Positions 31,311-39,386 of a stretch of 64,000 bases of DNA are shown here, piece by piece (position 1 is the first letter of the stretch; the number at the start of each line of letters is the position of its first letter). The translations under genes were made by a program, and so were the position numbers. Under the pieces are notes generated by a model, which saw nothing but the letters and a program-made list of their open reading frames with translations, was not told where the DNA came from and searched no databases. Source of the stretch: Parasulfuritortus sp037439465 (GTDB lineage Bacteria; Pseudomonadota; Gammaproteobacteria; Burkholderiales; Thiobacillaceae); NCBI GenBank assembly GCA_037439465.1, contig JBBIVX010000005.1:60518-124517 (forward strand). Direction: 5' to 3'.

Positions 31311-32276
31311 TCAATCGCCGAACAGGGCATCGACGAACTCGCTGACCCGGAACGGCTGTAGATCATCCACCCCCTCGCCGACACCGATGAAGCGCACCGG
31401 TATAGGCTGGCGCTTGGCCAGGGCCGCGATGACGCCGCCCTTGGCGGTGCCGTCCAGTTTGGTGAGCACCAGGCCGGTGACCGCGACCGCTTCGTTGAAG
31501 GTCTTGACCTGAGTGAGCGCGTTCTGGCCGGTGTTGGCGTCCAGCACCAGCAGCACTTCGTGGGGGGCGTTGGCATCGGCCTTTTGCATGACCCGGCGCA
31601 CCTTGCGCAGCTCTTCCATGAGGTGGGCCTGGGTGGGCAGACGGCCGGCCGTGTCGGCTAGGACGACATCGATGTTTCGTGCCTTGGCGGACTGGACGGC
31701 GTCGAAGATTACCGCCGCCGGGTCGGCGCCCTGGCTGCTTATCACCTCCACGTCATTGCGCTCGCCCCAGACCGTGAGTTGCTCGCGCGCGGCGGCGCGG
31801 AAGGTGTCGCCGGCCGCCAGCAGGACGCTTTTGCCCTCACCCTGGAAGCGCTTGGTCAGCTTGCCGATGGTGGTGGTCTTGCCGGCGCCGTTGACGCCGA
31901 CCAGCATGATGACGAAAGGCCGGGTGGTGCCGATGTCGAGTGGCTGTTCCAGGGGCGCCAGCAATTCGCCCAGTATCGCCCGCAAGGCGAGCTTGAGTTG
32001 TGCGGCGTCAGTGAGCGTGTCTCGCTTTACCCGCTTGCGCAGGGCGTCCAGCAGGTGTGCGGTGGCCTCTACCCCTACATCGGCGGTGAGCAGGATGGTC
32101 TCCAGCTCATCGTAAAGCGTTTCGCCGATTTTCGCGTGGCCGCTGAACAAGCCCGCGATCTGGCCGGTAAGGGCGCCGCGGGTCTTGCTCAGACCGGCCT
32201 TCAGGCGCTGTGCCCAAGTGGTCCTGGCGGGGGCGTCGGCAGTGGATTGTTTAGCGGACTTGAGGAAACCAAACAC
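31311..32276 (-). CDS. ftsY: Signal recognition particle receptor FtsY
   Basis: 321-residue SRP GTPase at the inner membrane face, receiving ribosome-nascent chain complexes from Ffh. An N domain (about 20-105) precedes the G domain with GVNGAGKTTTIGKL (G1), DTFRAAAREQL (G2), LADTAGRLPTQ (G3), TKLDGTAKGG (G4) and GVGEGVDDLQPF at the end. The acidic/basic A domain is very short, as often in betaproteobacteria. First gene of ftsY-ftsE-ftsX-rpoH. It is divergent from the M16 peptidase gene across 86 bases. Confidence 0.97.
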   Translation of the reverse strand: MFGFLKSAKQSTADAPARTTWAQRLKAGLSKTRGALTGQIAGLFSGHAKIGETLYDELETILLTADVGVEATAHLLDALRKRVKRDTLTDAAQLKLALRAILGELLAPLEQPLDIGTTRPFVIMLVGVNGAGKTTTIGKLTKRFQGEGKSVLLAAGDTFRAAAREQLTVWGERNDVEVISSQGADPAAVIFDAVQSAKARNIDVVLADTAGRLPTQAHLMEELRKVRRVMQKADANAPHEVLLVLDANTGQNALTQVKTFNEAVAVTGLVLTKLDGTAKGGVIAALAKRQPIPVRFIGVGEGVDDLQPFRVSEFVDALFGD

Positions 32277-32362
32277 GTTGGGGCGGGGTCTGTGAAAAAA
32301 TGCGAAAATTGTTGATGGATTTTATCATGTATGAACTTTGGGAAAGGCTGTTAAAGACGATC

Positions 32363-33736
32363 ATGATGAAGCTAAGTGTATATGCCTTGGCCCTGGCTGT
32401 CGCAGTGGCGGCGGTGCCGGCCGCGGCCGAGACGGTGGAACAGACCCTGGACAACGGCATGAAGGTCATCGTCAAGACCGACACGCGGGCGCCGGTGGTG
32501 GTGAGCCAGATATGGTACCGAGCCGGCAGCATGGACGAGACCTATGGCGAGACCGGTGTTGCCCATGTACTCGAACATATGATGTTCAAGGGCACCCATG
32601 ACGTCCCCGCCGGCGAGTTCTCGCGCCGCATTGCCGCGGCCGGCGGACGTGAGAATGCCTTCACCGCGCGCGACCATACGGCCTATTTCCAGACCCTGCA
32701 GGCCGGCCGCCTGGAGCTGGCCTTCAAGCTGGAGGCTGATCGCATGGCCAATCTGGCGATGACACCCGAGGAATTCGGCAAGGAAATACAGGTGGTCATG
32801 GAGGAGCGCAGGATGCGCACCGAGGACGATCCCCAGGCGCTGCTCTACGAAACGTTGATGGCCACTGCCTTTCAGACCCATCCCTACCGGCACCCTGTCA
32901 TCGGCTGGATGGATGACCTCAAGCATATGACGGTGGAAGATGCGCGCCGCTGGTACGCACGCTGGTACGCCCCCAACAACGCCACCCTGGTGGTGGTCGG
33001 CGACGTGGATCCGAGGCAGGTGGTGGCCCTGGCCGGGCAGTATTTCGGCAAGCTGCCGGCGCGGCCGCTGCCGATCCGTAAACCGCAGACAGAACCGCCG
33101 CAGCGCGGCCTCAAGCAGGTCACGGTGAAGGCCCCGGCCAGGCTGCCCAGCGTCGTTCTGGCCTGGCAGGCTCCCAAGCTTGTCAACCCGGCTGAGGACA
33201 GTGAACCCTATGCCCTGGAGGTGCTGGCCGGCATCCTCGACGGTCATGGCTCGGCACGCCTGCCAAAATCGCTGGTCAGAGAGAAGCGCCTGGCGGTGGG
33301 GGTTGGCGCCGGTTATGACGCGGTGGCGCGCGGCCCCAACCAGTTCATGGTGGATGCCACGCCGGCCGAAGGCAAGACGGTGGACGAGGTGACGGCGGCT
33401 CTCAAGGCCGAGTTGCGCCGCATCCAGGAGGACGGCGTTGAAGCGCCGGAGCTGGCGCGGGTGAAGGCGCAGGTGTTGGCCAGCCAGGTCTTCCAGCAGG
33501 ATTCGCTGTTCTATCAGGCCATGCTCACCGGCGAGTGGGAGACGGCTGGCTTGCCCTGGCGGGCGCGCGAGGTCCGCTTCGAGAAAATCAAGGCAGTCAC
33601 GGCCGAAGATGTGCGCGCGGCGGCGGCAAAATATCTGGTGGATGATCACCTGACGGTGGCGGTGTTGGACCCGCAGCCCTTGCCCTCGGCTGGCAAGGCG
33701 CCCCAGCCGGTTGCGGGAGGTCGCCATGTGCATTGA
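32363..33736 (+). CDS. M16 family zinc metallopeptidase, catalytic subunit type, exported
   Basis: 457 residues from ATG 32363 (a second ATG is one codon on). Signal peptide MMKLSVYALALAVAVAAVPAAA. The inverted zinc motif HVLEH (HXXEH) is present in GVAHVLEHMMFKGT, with the downstream glutamate region EEFGKEIQVVMEERRMR. Pitrilysin-like N- and C-lobes follow (LVVVGDVDPRQV, SVVLAWQAP). Periplasmic peptide degradation is the likely role. An in-frame ATG at 32300 lacks a signal peptide context. The next gene is a partner M16 protein without the zinc motif, overlapping by 11 bases. Confidence 0.93.
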   Translation: MMKLSVYALALAVAVAAVPAAAETVEQTLDNGMKVIVKTDTRAPVVVSQIWYRAGSMDETYGETGVAHVLEHMMFKGTHDVPAGEFSRRIAAAGGRENAFTARDHTAYFQTLQAGRLELAFKLEADRMANLAMTPEEFGKEIQVVMEERRMRTEDDPQALLYETLMATAFQTHPYRHPVIGWMDDLKHMTVEDARRWYARWYAPNNATLVVVGDVDPRQVVALAGQYFGKLPARPLPIRKPQTEPPQRGLKQVTVKAPARLPSVVLAWQAPKLVNPAEDSEPYALEVLAGILDGHGSARLPKSLVREKRLAVGVGAGYDAVARGPNQFMVDATPAEGKTVDEVTAALKAELRRIQEDGVEAPELARVKAQVLASQVFQQDSLFYQAMLTGEWETAGLPWRAREVRFEKIKAVTAEDVRAAAAKYLVDDHLTVAVLDPQPLPSAGKAPQPVAGGRHVH

Positions 33737-35156
33737 TCGATCCGTCGGCATCGAGCAAGCCGCGCTCGCCGCTTCCACCCTTGGCCGGGCCGTGTCCGGC
33801 GCCGCGCCGCGGCGCCGCCCTGCCGAACTATCGCCTGGCTTGGCCGCTCTTTTCATGGTGCTCGCCTGGCTCATGTCTGTTCCCGCCTGGGCTGGCCTCA
33901 ACATCCAGCAGTGGGTGACGTCGCAGGGAGCACGGGTGTATTTCGTGGAGAATCACGATCTGCCCATGCTTGATGTCAGCGTCACCTTTGCCGCCGGCAG
34001 CGCCTATGACAGTGCCGACAAGTCCGGACTCGCCAGCCTGACGCGGCACATGATGACGCTGGGCGCAGGCGACTGGAGCGAACAGGAGATCGCCGAACGG
34101 CTGGCCGATGTCGGGGCGCAACTTGATGGTCACTTTGATCAGGATCGGGCGGGCTTTAGCCTGCGCAGTCTCAGCCATCCGGGTGAGCGGGAGCAAGCAG
34201 TGGCGGTGCTGGCGACGCTGTTGGCAAAGCCGCGTTTCAATGCCGAGATCATCGAGCGGGAAAAGGCACGCGCCATCGCCAACCTGCGTGAGGCCGCCAC
34301 CAAGCCGGAATTCCTGGGGGAGAAGGCCTTTCAGGCGGCGATTTACGGTGAACATCCCTACGCCCTGCCGGAGAGCGGCGAGGAGGCGGCCATCACCAAA
34401 CTCGCCGCGGGCGACCTCCGGACCTTTCATGCCGCGCACTATCGCGCCGCCAATATGGTGGTCGCCTTGATGGGCGACGTCGACCGCAGCGCGGCGGAGC
34501 GTCTGGCCGAGACCCTGGCCCAGGGGCTGCCGCCAGGCGCGGCGCCACCGGCCATACCGCCAGTACCCGAAGCGACTGCCGGCAGCGAGCAGGTGATTCC
34601 CCATCATGCCACGCAGAGCCATTTGTTCATGGGCCTGCCCGGCATGAAGCGCGACGATCCGGACTATTTCCCGCTGCTGGTGGGCAACTATGTACTTGGC
34701 GGCGGCGGCTTCGACTCGCGCCTGACCGAGGAAATACGGCAGAAACGCGGACTGGCCTACAGCGTATACAGCTATTTCATGCCCTTGCGCGAGAAGGGGG
34801 CCTTCCAACTGGGTTTGCAGACCCGGCGCGAGGCCACCGACCAGGCCTTGAGGGTAGTCAGGGAGACGCTGCGCCGTTATCTGGAGGAGGGTCCGACCGA
34901 GGCCGAATTGCGCCAGGCCAAGGATAATCTGGTGGGCAGTTTCCCGCTGCGCCTGGACAGCAACCGCAAAATACTTGAATACCTCGCGATACTCGGCTTC
35001 TACCGGCTGCCCGTCGATTGGCTGGATACCTACACCGCCAAAGTGGAGGCGGTGACGCGGGACGACCTCATGCGTGCCCTGCGCGCGCGCTTGCGGCCGG
35101 AGGCGATGGCCACCATCATCGTCGGCGGTCAAAGTGAGCCGGTCGCCGGCAAGTAA
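33726..35156 (+). CDS. M16 family peptidase-like protein, non-catalytic partner
   Basis: 476 residues from ATG 33726. The pitrilysin fold is clear (LTRHMMTLGAGDWSEQEIAERLADVGAQLDG, MVVALMGDVDRSAAERLAE, FMGLPGMKRDDPDYFPLLVGNYVLGGGGFDSRL). The HXXEH site is replaced by SLTRHM, so zinc catalysis is not expected. It keeps the R-Y substrate-binding segment (RQKRGLAYSVYSYF) near the C-lobe glycine-rich strand. Such pairs form active/inactive heterodimers, as in bacterial and mitochondrial processing-type M16B proteins. The hydrophobic export segment begins only at residue ~38, so the true start may be TTG 33840 or ATG 33855. Confidence 0.9.
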   Translation: MCIDRSVGIEQAALAASTLGRAVSGAAPRRRPAELSPGLAALFMVLAWLMSVPAWAGLNIQQWVTSQGARVYFVENHDLPMLDVSVTFAAGSAYDSADKSGLASLTRHMMTLGAGDWSEQEIAERLADVGAQLDGHFDQDRAGFSLRSLSHPGEREQAVAVLATLLAKPRFNAEIIEREKARAIANLREAATKPEFLGEKAFQAAIYGEHPYALPESGEEAAITKLAAGDLRTFHAAHYRAANMVVALMGDVDRSAAERLAETLAQGLPPGAAPPAIPPVPEATAGSEQVIPHHATQSHLFMGLPGMKRDDPDYFPLLVGNYVLGGGGFDSRLTEEIRQKRGLAYSVYSYFMPLREKGAFQLGLQTRREATDQALRVVRETLRRYLEEGPTEAELRQAKDNLVGSFPLRLDSNRKILEYLAILGFYRLPVDWLDTYTAKVEAVTRDDLMRALRARLRPEAMATIIVGGQSEPVAGK

Positions 35157-35682
35157 CCAGGTTCGCCTGATCGGCGGCGCCTGGCGGCGGCGTATCGTGC
35201 GTTTTCCGGCGGTGGCGGGATTGCGCCCGACGCCGGGCCGGGTGCGGGAGACCGTGTTCAATTGGCTGGGGCAGCGTCTGGATGGTTTGCGCTGCCTCGA
35301 TCTTTATGCCGGCAGCGGCGCCCTGGGGTTCGAGGCGGCCTCGCGAGGGGCGCGTGCGGTGGTAATGGTGGAGCGTGACCGCCTCGCCCTGGCGGCTCTG
35401 CGTCAGAATCGTAAGGCGCTCGGCGCCACCGGGGTCGAGGTGTCGGCGGGCGAGGCCCTTGCTTACCTGGCGAGCGACTGCGGCGAATTCGATGTCATCT
35501 TCCTGGACCCGCCCTTTGCCGCGGGCCTGCTGGCGGAATCATTGCAAAGAGCGGCGACACATCTCACCGCCACGGGTAAAATCTACGCCGAATTTGGCGA
35601 CCGGACCGATTTTTCCGGTTGGCGGGTCTTGCGCGAAGGGCGTGCAGGGCGCTCGCATTTTTCCCTGTTGGAGTTGGCTTGA
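35134..35682 (+). CDS. rsmD: 16S rRNA (guanine966-N2)-methyltransferase RsmD
   Basis: 182 residues from GTG 35134 (MSRSPASNQVRLIGGAWRRR). N-terminal LRPTPGRVRETVFNWL, SAM loop LDLYAGSGALGFEAASRGA, and the catalytic FLDPPFA (a DPPF form of the N6/N2 methyltransferase motif IV) are diagnostic. Methylates G966 of 16S rRNA. It overlaps the M16 gene by 23 bases and ends in the coaD start (TTGA). The RsmD-CoaD order is widespread in bacteria. Confidence 0.95.
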   Translation: MSRSPASNQVRLIGGAWRRRIVRFPAVAGLRPTPGRVRETVFNWLGQRLDGLRCLDLYAGSGALGFEAASRGARAVVMVERDRLALAALRQNRKALGATGVEVSAGEALAYLASDCGEFDVIFLDPPFAAGLLAESLQRAATHLTATGKIYAEFGDRTDFSGWRVLREGRAGRSHFSLLELA

Positions 35683-36179
35683 CCCGTAAAATCATCTATC
35701 CAGGCACCTTCGATCCGGTGACGCGCGGCCATGAGGATCTGGTGCGGCGGGCCAGCCGCATCTTCGACGCCGTGGTGGTGGCGGTGGCGGCCAGCGCCAG
35801 CAAGCAGCCATTCTTCAGCCTGGCGGAGCGCTTGGAGATGGCGCGACTGACTTTTGGCGGTGTGGGCAATGTGCAGGTGATGAGTTTTGCCTCGCTGCAG
35901 GTCGATTTCGTCCGCTCACAGGGCACCAATCTGGTACTGCGCGGCTTGCGCGCGGTGTCCGATTTCGAGTATGAATTCCAGTTGGCCGGCATGAACCGGG
36001 GGCTGTTTCCCGAGCTGGAAACGGTATTTCTGACTCCATCCGACCAGTACATGTTCATTTCCGCCAGCATGGTGCGCGAGATCGCCAAGCTGGGGGGAGA
36101 TGTCAGGCCATTCGTGCCGCCATTGGTCGCCGAGCGCCTGTATGCCAAAATGATTACGTCAACGGATAAGGAAAGTTAA
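35679..36179 (+). CDS. coaD: Phosphopantetheine adenylyltransferase
   Basis: 166 residues. Fourth step of coenzyme A synthesis: adenylates 4'-phosphopantetheine. The nucleotidyltransferase motif YPGTFDPVTRGHEDLVRRA with TxGH-type residues is at the N terminus. LRGLRAVSDFEYEFQLAGMNR and the C-terminal YMFISASMVREIAKLGGDV are typical. The start is TTG at 35679 with GGAG six bases ahead; no ATG or GTG is available at the conserved N terminus MTRKIIYPGTF. It overlaps the rsmD stop by four bases. Confidence 0.97.
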   Translation: MTRKIIYPGTFDPVTRGHEDLVRRASRIFDAVVVAVAASASKQPFFSLAERLEMARLTFGGVGNVQVMSFASLQVDFVRSQGTNLVLRGLRAVSDFEYEFQLAGMNRGLFPELETVFLTPSDQYMFISASMVREIAKLGGDVRPFVPPLVAERLYAKMITSTDKES

Positions 36180-36182
36180 GAC

Positions 36183-36434
36183 ATGGCCTTGATGATTACC
36201 GACGAGTGCATCAACTGCGATGTATGCGAACCGGAGTGTCCCAACGGGGCGATTTCCCAGGGCGAGGACATCTACGTCATCGACCCCAACAAATGCACGG
36301 AGTGCGTCGGCCATTTCGATACGCCGCAGTGCCGCGAGGTCTGTCCGGTGGACTGCATCCCGGTCAATCCGGACTATGTCGAAAGTAAAGAGCAGCTCAT
36401 GGAGAAATACAACAAGCTGGCTGCCGCCAAGTAA
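36183..36434 (+). CDS. fdx: 2[4Fe-4S] ferredoxin, YfhL/Alvin type
   Basis: 83 residues. CINCDVCEPECP gives the first CX2CX2CX3C cluster ligand set, and CTECVGHFDTPQCREVCP gives the extended CX2CX8CX3C set of the YfhL/Allochromatium-type ferredoxin, with low-potential clusters. The C-terminal helix ESKEQLMEKYNKL is also typical. It follows coaD by three bases; coaD-fdx is a common pairing in beta- and gammaproteobacteria. It is convergent with the dynamin gene, four bases from its stop. Electron partners are not encoded nearby. Confidence 0.95.
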   Translation: MALMITDECINCDVCEPECPNGAISQGEDIYVIDPNKCTECVGHFDTPQCREVCPVDCIPVNPDYVESKEQLMEKYNKLAAAK

Positions 36435-36438
36435 GCAC

Positions 36439-38397
36439 TTAGGCGGCCAGGGACAGCGGCGTCGTCACTTGGGCCTGCAACAATTCCTCGATGTGGCCGC
36501 TCGCCTGTTCCAGCTCGGCCAGCTGGCGCTTGGCCTCGCTTTGCATCTGCATCAATTCGCTGATGCGGTCTTCCAGCGTGTCGGCGGCCTTGTGGATGCG
36601 CTTGATGCTCTCCAGTCGGCGGCGAAGCTGCATCTGGTGCTCGCGCACCTGGCTCTCCATCGGTGACATGATGGCCCGTAGCCAGGTTTCGACTTCCCGA
36701 TTGGCGATTTCGAAGACGCGCACCGCCCGGCTGGCCACCGTCTCGAAAAAGCGGGCGGTGAGCAGGTATTGCTCGGTGGTGAGCAGGGTGAACAGGTTGT
36801 TGATCTGTTTGTTGTAGGCGGCCTCCAGCCGATTGATCTCCTTCTTGTAACGCAGCATGGAGAAGGGCGGTACGGTATAGCGGGCCATGCCGTGCTCGTC
36901 GTTGAGCTTGCGATACATGGCCTCCATCATGCGATTGATCTCGTCCACCTGGCCGACGGCCGACTCCATGTTTTTGTCGATGTCCGCGAAGAACTTGTTC
37001 ATCGCCTCGCGGATGCCCTTGGTGAAGCGGCTTTTCACCATGGAGGCGCGCACCCGTTCGATCTCCGTCTTCATGGTGTCGGTGCCGATCGACTCGAACA
37101 GCCGCACGCTCTGCTGCGAAAAGACGCTGCGCAGGGCCTGGAATTGCTGCAGGCCACGATCGAACGCCTCCTTGTCCTGGCCGATCTTGGCGAGGATGTG
37201 GGCGACCACGTCTTGATTCTTGCCTTGCAGACCACGCAGCTCATTGAGCTGCTCGTCGATGTTGTGCACCCGGCTTTGCAGCAGGGCGCGGCTGGAGGCC
37301 AGCATGTCGGTGAGTTCCGCTTCGGTCTGGTCGCGCACCAGCTCCTGTTTGGAGGCGATCAGTTCCTCGCTGAGCGCCTTTTCGAGCTGGCCAAGCCGGC
37401 TCTTTGCCAGCAGGGCGGCGTCTCCTTGTATCTTGGCGAGCAGGCCCTTCTGGGCAGACACAGGGAAGATGTGGCGGGACTCGATGCCGAGCAGGGCGGC
37501 ACTGTTTTTGACTTGCTTGTCGATGTCGGCGTTGATCTCTTCCTCGGTCTTGAGATCATCCCAGAGGCCGTCGATCTTGTTGAGGGCCACCAGACGGCCC
37601 TTTTGGGTACCGCGCAGGTTGATGTGATCACGCCAGACATCGATATCGGATTTAGTCACGCCGGCGTCGGCGGATAGCACGAACAGCACGGCATGGGCAT
37701 TCGGCAGCAGATTGAAGGTGAGTTCGGGTTCCACGCCGATGGCATTGAGGCCGGGCGTGTCATAGACCACTAACCCCTGTTCCAGCAAGGGATGGGCAAA
37801 GTTGATGACGGCATGGCGCCAGGCCGGGATGGAAACGCTGCCGTCTTCGTTCAGGCTGAGGCCGGCGTCGGTGGCGTTGGGGTTGTAGAGGCCATAGCGC
37901 TCGGCCTCCTCGCGGCTCACCGATTTTACCCGGCAAACTTCAAGCATGGCCTCCTTGATGCTGTCCGGATCGTTGACGTCCATGGCAATGCGTACCCATT
38001 CCTCGGGGTAGTTCTTGTATTCGGAGACTGTGGCGCTGGTGCCGCGGCTCTCAATGGGCAAGAGCTCTACCTGGGTCGGCTTGTCCCGTTCGTAGAGCAG
38101 TTCGGTCGGGCACATGGTGGTGCGGCCGGCGGTGGACGGTAGCAGCCGTTGCTTCAGATCGGACAGGAAGATGGCATTGATGAGTTCCGATTTGCCGCGG
38201 GAAAACTCGGCGATGAAGGCCACATGCAGCTTGTCTTCGGCCAGTCGATCCAATAATTGCTGCAGGCGCAGGTCACGCTGGGAATCGTTCAGGTCTTCCT
38301 GGTTGAGCCACTGGCGATAATCGGCAATGTGATCGGCCAGGCGGGAGCGCCATTGGCTGTAGGCTTCGAAATCGCTGGAAAGAGAAGGGCTTTTCAT
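36439..38397 (-). CDS. Bacterial dynamin-family GTPase
   Basis: 652 residues. GTPase domain: P-loop AEFSRGKS (residues 63-70), RTTMCPTELLY (switch I Thr), DTPGLNAIG (G3) and LNKIDGLWDD (G4). A long helical region follows with coiled-coil stretches (about 360-450 and 590-640), compatible with a dynamin-like stalk and membrane-binding tip; no clear transmembrane segment. Bacterial dynamin-like proteins remodel membranes and are linked to envelope stress in some species; here the specific task is unknown. It is downstream of mutM on the same strand. Confidence 0.85.
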   Translation of the reverse strand: MKSPSLSSDFEAYSQWRSRLADHIADYRQWLNQEDLNDSQRDLRLQQLLDRLAEDKLHVAFIAEFSRGKSELINAIFLSDLKQRLLPSTAGRTTMCPTELLYERDKPTQVELLPIESRGTSATVSEYKNYPEEWVRIAMDVNDPDSIKEAMLEVCRVKSVSREEAERYGLYNPNATDAGLSLNEDGSVSIPAWRHAVINFAHPLLEQGLVVYDTPGLNAIGVEPELTFNLLPNAHAVLFVLSADAGVTKSDIDVWRDHINLRGTQKGRLVALNKIDGLWDDLKTEEEINADIDKQVKNSAALLGIESRHIFPVSAQKGLLAKIQGDAALLAKSRLGQLEKALSEELIASKQELVRDQTEAELTDMLASSRALLQSRVHNIDEQLNELRGLQGKNQDVVAHILAKIGQDKEAFDRGLQQFQALRSVFSQQSVRLFESIGTDTMKTEIERVRASMVKSRFTKGIREAMNKFFADIDKNMESAVGQVDEINRMMEAMYRKLNDEHGMARYTVPPFSMLRYKKEINRLEAAYNKQINNLFTLLTTEQYLLTARFFETVASRAVRVFEIANREVETWLRAIMSPMESQVREHQMQLRRRLESIKRIHKAADTLEDRISELMQMQSEAKRQLAELEQASGHIEELLQAQVTTPLSLAA

Positions 38398-38500
38398 GAC
38401 TCACTCCGCAGGTTTTTTCGCCAATTTAACACGAAAATCCCGTTTGTGAATAAGGAGTTGGCGATGGACGGGGGGGTTGTCCAACTGTTTGGCGAATACC

Positions 38501-39322
38501 TCACACGCCCTTGCGCTGACAGTGCGGGCAAAAATAGCTGGCTCGCCCGCCCTGGCGCAGTGGGCGGATGGTGGCAGCGCAGACGCGGCAGGGTTCGCCG
38601 GCGCGACCATAAACGAAATAATCCTGCTGGAAATAGCCCGGTTGGCCGGCGCTGTCCACAAAGTCGCGCAGGCTGCTGCCGCCGGCGGCAATGGCACGCT
38701 CCAGCGTGTCGCGGATGGCCGCCGCCAGGCGGTGGCAGCGAAGTCGGCCGAGTTTGCCGGCCGGCATCAGCGGGTGGATGCCGGCCTGGAACAGGGCTTC
38801 GTTGGCATAGATGTTGCCGATGCCGGCAATGACATGGGCGTTCATCAGCCAGGTTTTGACCGGCGTGGTACGGCCGCGGCTGAGGGCGTAAAGGAGATCA
38901 CCGCTGAATTCCGGCAGTAGTGGTTCTACGCCGAGCCTGGCAAGCAGGGGGTGCTGTGCCGGGGTGTCGCACCAAAGTATGGTGCCGAACCGGCGCGGAT
39001 CGCGGTAGCGCAACAGTCGTCCGCCCTCCAGCAGGAGGTCCACGTGATCGTGCTTGGCAGGGGGCGCCGCCCGCAGGTGTAGGCGTAGGCTGCCTGACAT
39101 GCCGAGGTGGATGAGTAGCCCGCCGGCGTCCAGTTGCAGCAGCAGATATTTCCCCCGCCGCCCCACGGCCTGGATGCGTCGGCCCCGCAGGCGGGTGTCG
39201 AGGTCTTCGGGCACAGGCCAACGCAGGCGGCCCTCGCGCACGCAGGCGCCGAGCAGGCGGCGGCCGAGCAGGTGCGGGCTGAGGCCGCGACGAACGGTTT
39301 CCACCTCGGGTAATTCGGGCAT
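38501..39322 (-). CDS. mutM: Formamidopyrimidine-DNA glycosylase (Fpg)
   Basis: 273 residues. Excises 8-oxoguanine and formamidopyrimidines from DNA and nicks the abasic site. N-terminal PELPEVETVRRGL supplies the catalytic Pro1 after Met removal and Glu2. LIHLGMSGSLRL, DPRRFGTILW, GIGNIYANEALFQAGIHP and the C-terminal zinc finger (CRVC...CPHC) are all present. The start at 39322 is fixed by the obligatory MPELPE; in-frame upstream sequence runs into the divergent gene. Confidence 0.97.
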   Translation of the reverse strand: MPELPEVETVRRGLSPHLLGRRLLGACVREGRLRWPVPEDLDTRLRGRRIQAVGRRGKYLLLQLDAGGLLIHLGMSGSLRLHLRAAPPAKHDHVDLLLEGGRLLRYRDPRRFGTILWCDTPAQHPLLARLGVEPLLPEFSGDLLYALSRGRTTPVKTWLMNAHVIAGIGNIYANEALFQAGIHPLMPAGKLGRLRCHRLAAAIRDTLERAIAAGGSSLRDFVDSAGQPGYFQQDYFVYGRAGEPCRVCAATIRPLRQGGRASYFCPHCQRKGV

Positions 39323-39327
39323 AGCGC

Positions 39328-39356
39328 TTCTCACGGACAGGGGGGTTCTGCATAAT
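39328..39356 (+). promoter_or_regulatory. Candidate promoter of the TPR lipoprotein-lolB-ispE operon
   Basis: TTCTCA and CATAAT with a 17-base spacer in the short mutM/TPR divergent region. Four of six bases match at -35 and five of six at -10. Confidence 0.4.
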
Positions 39357-39386
39357 GCCGCAACCATGAGCCTCACGGTGTCTACC

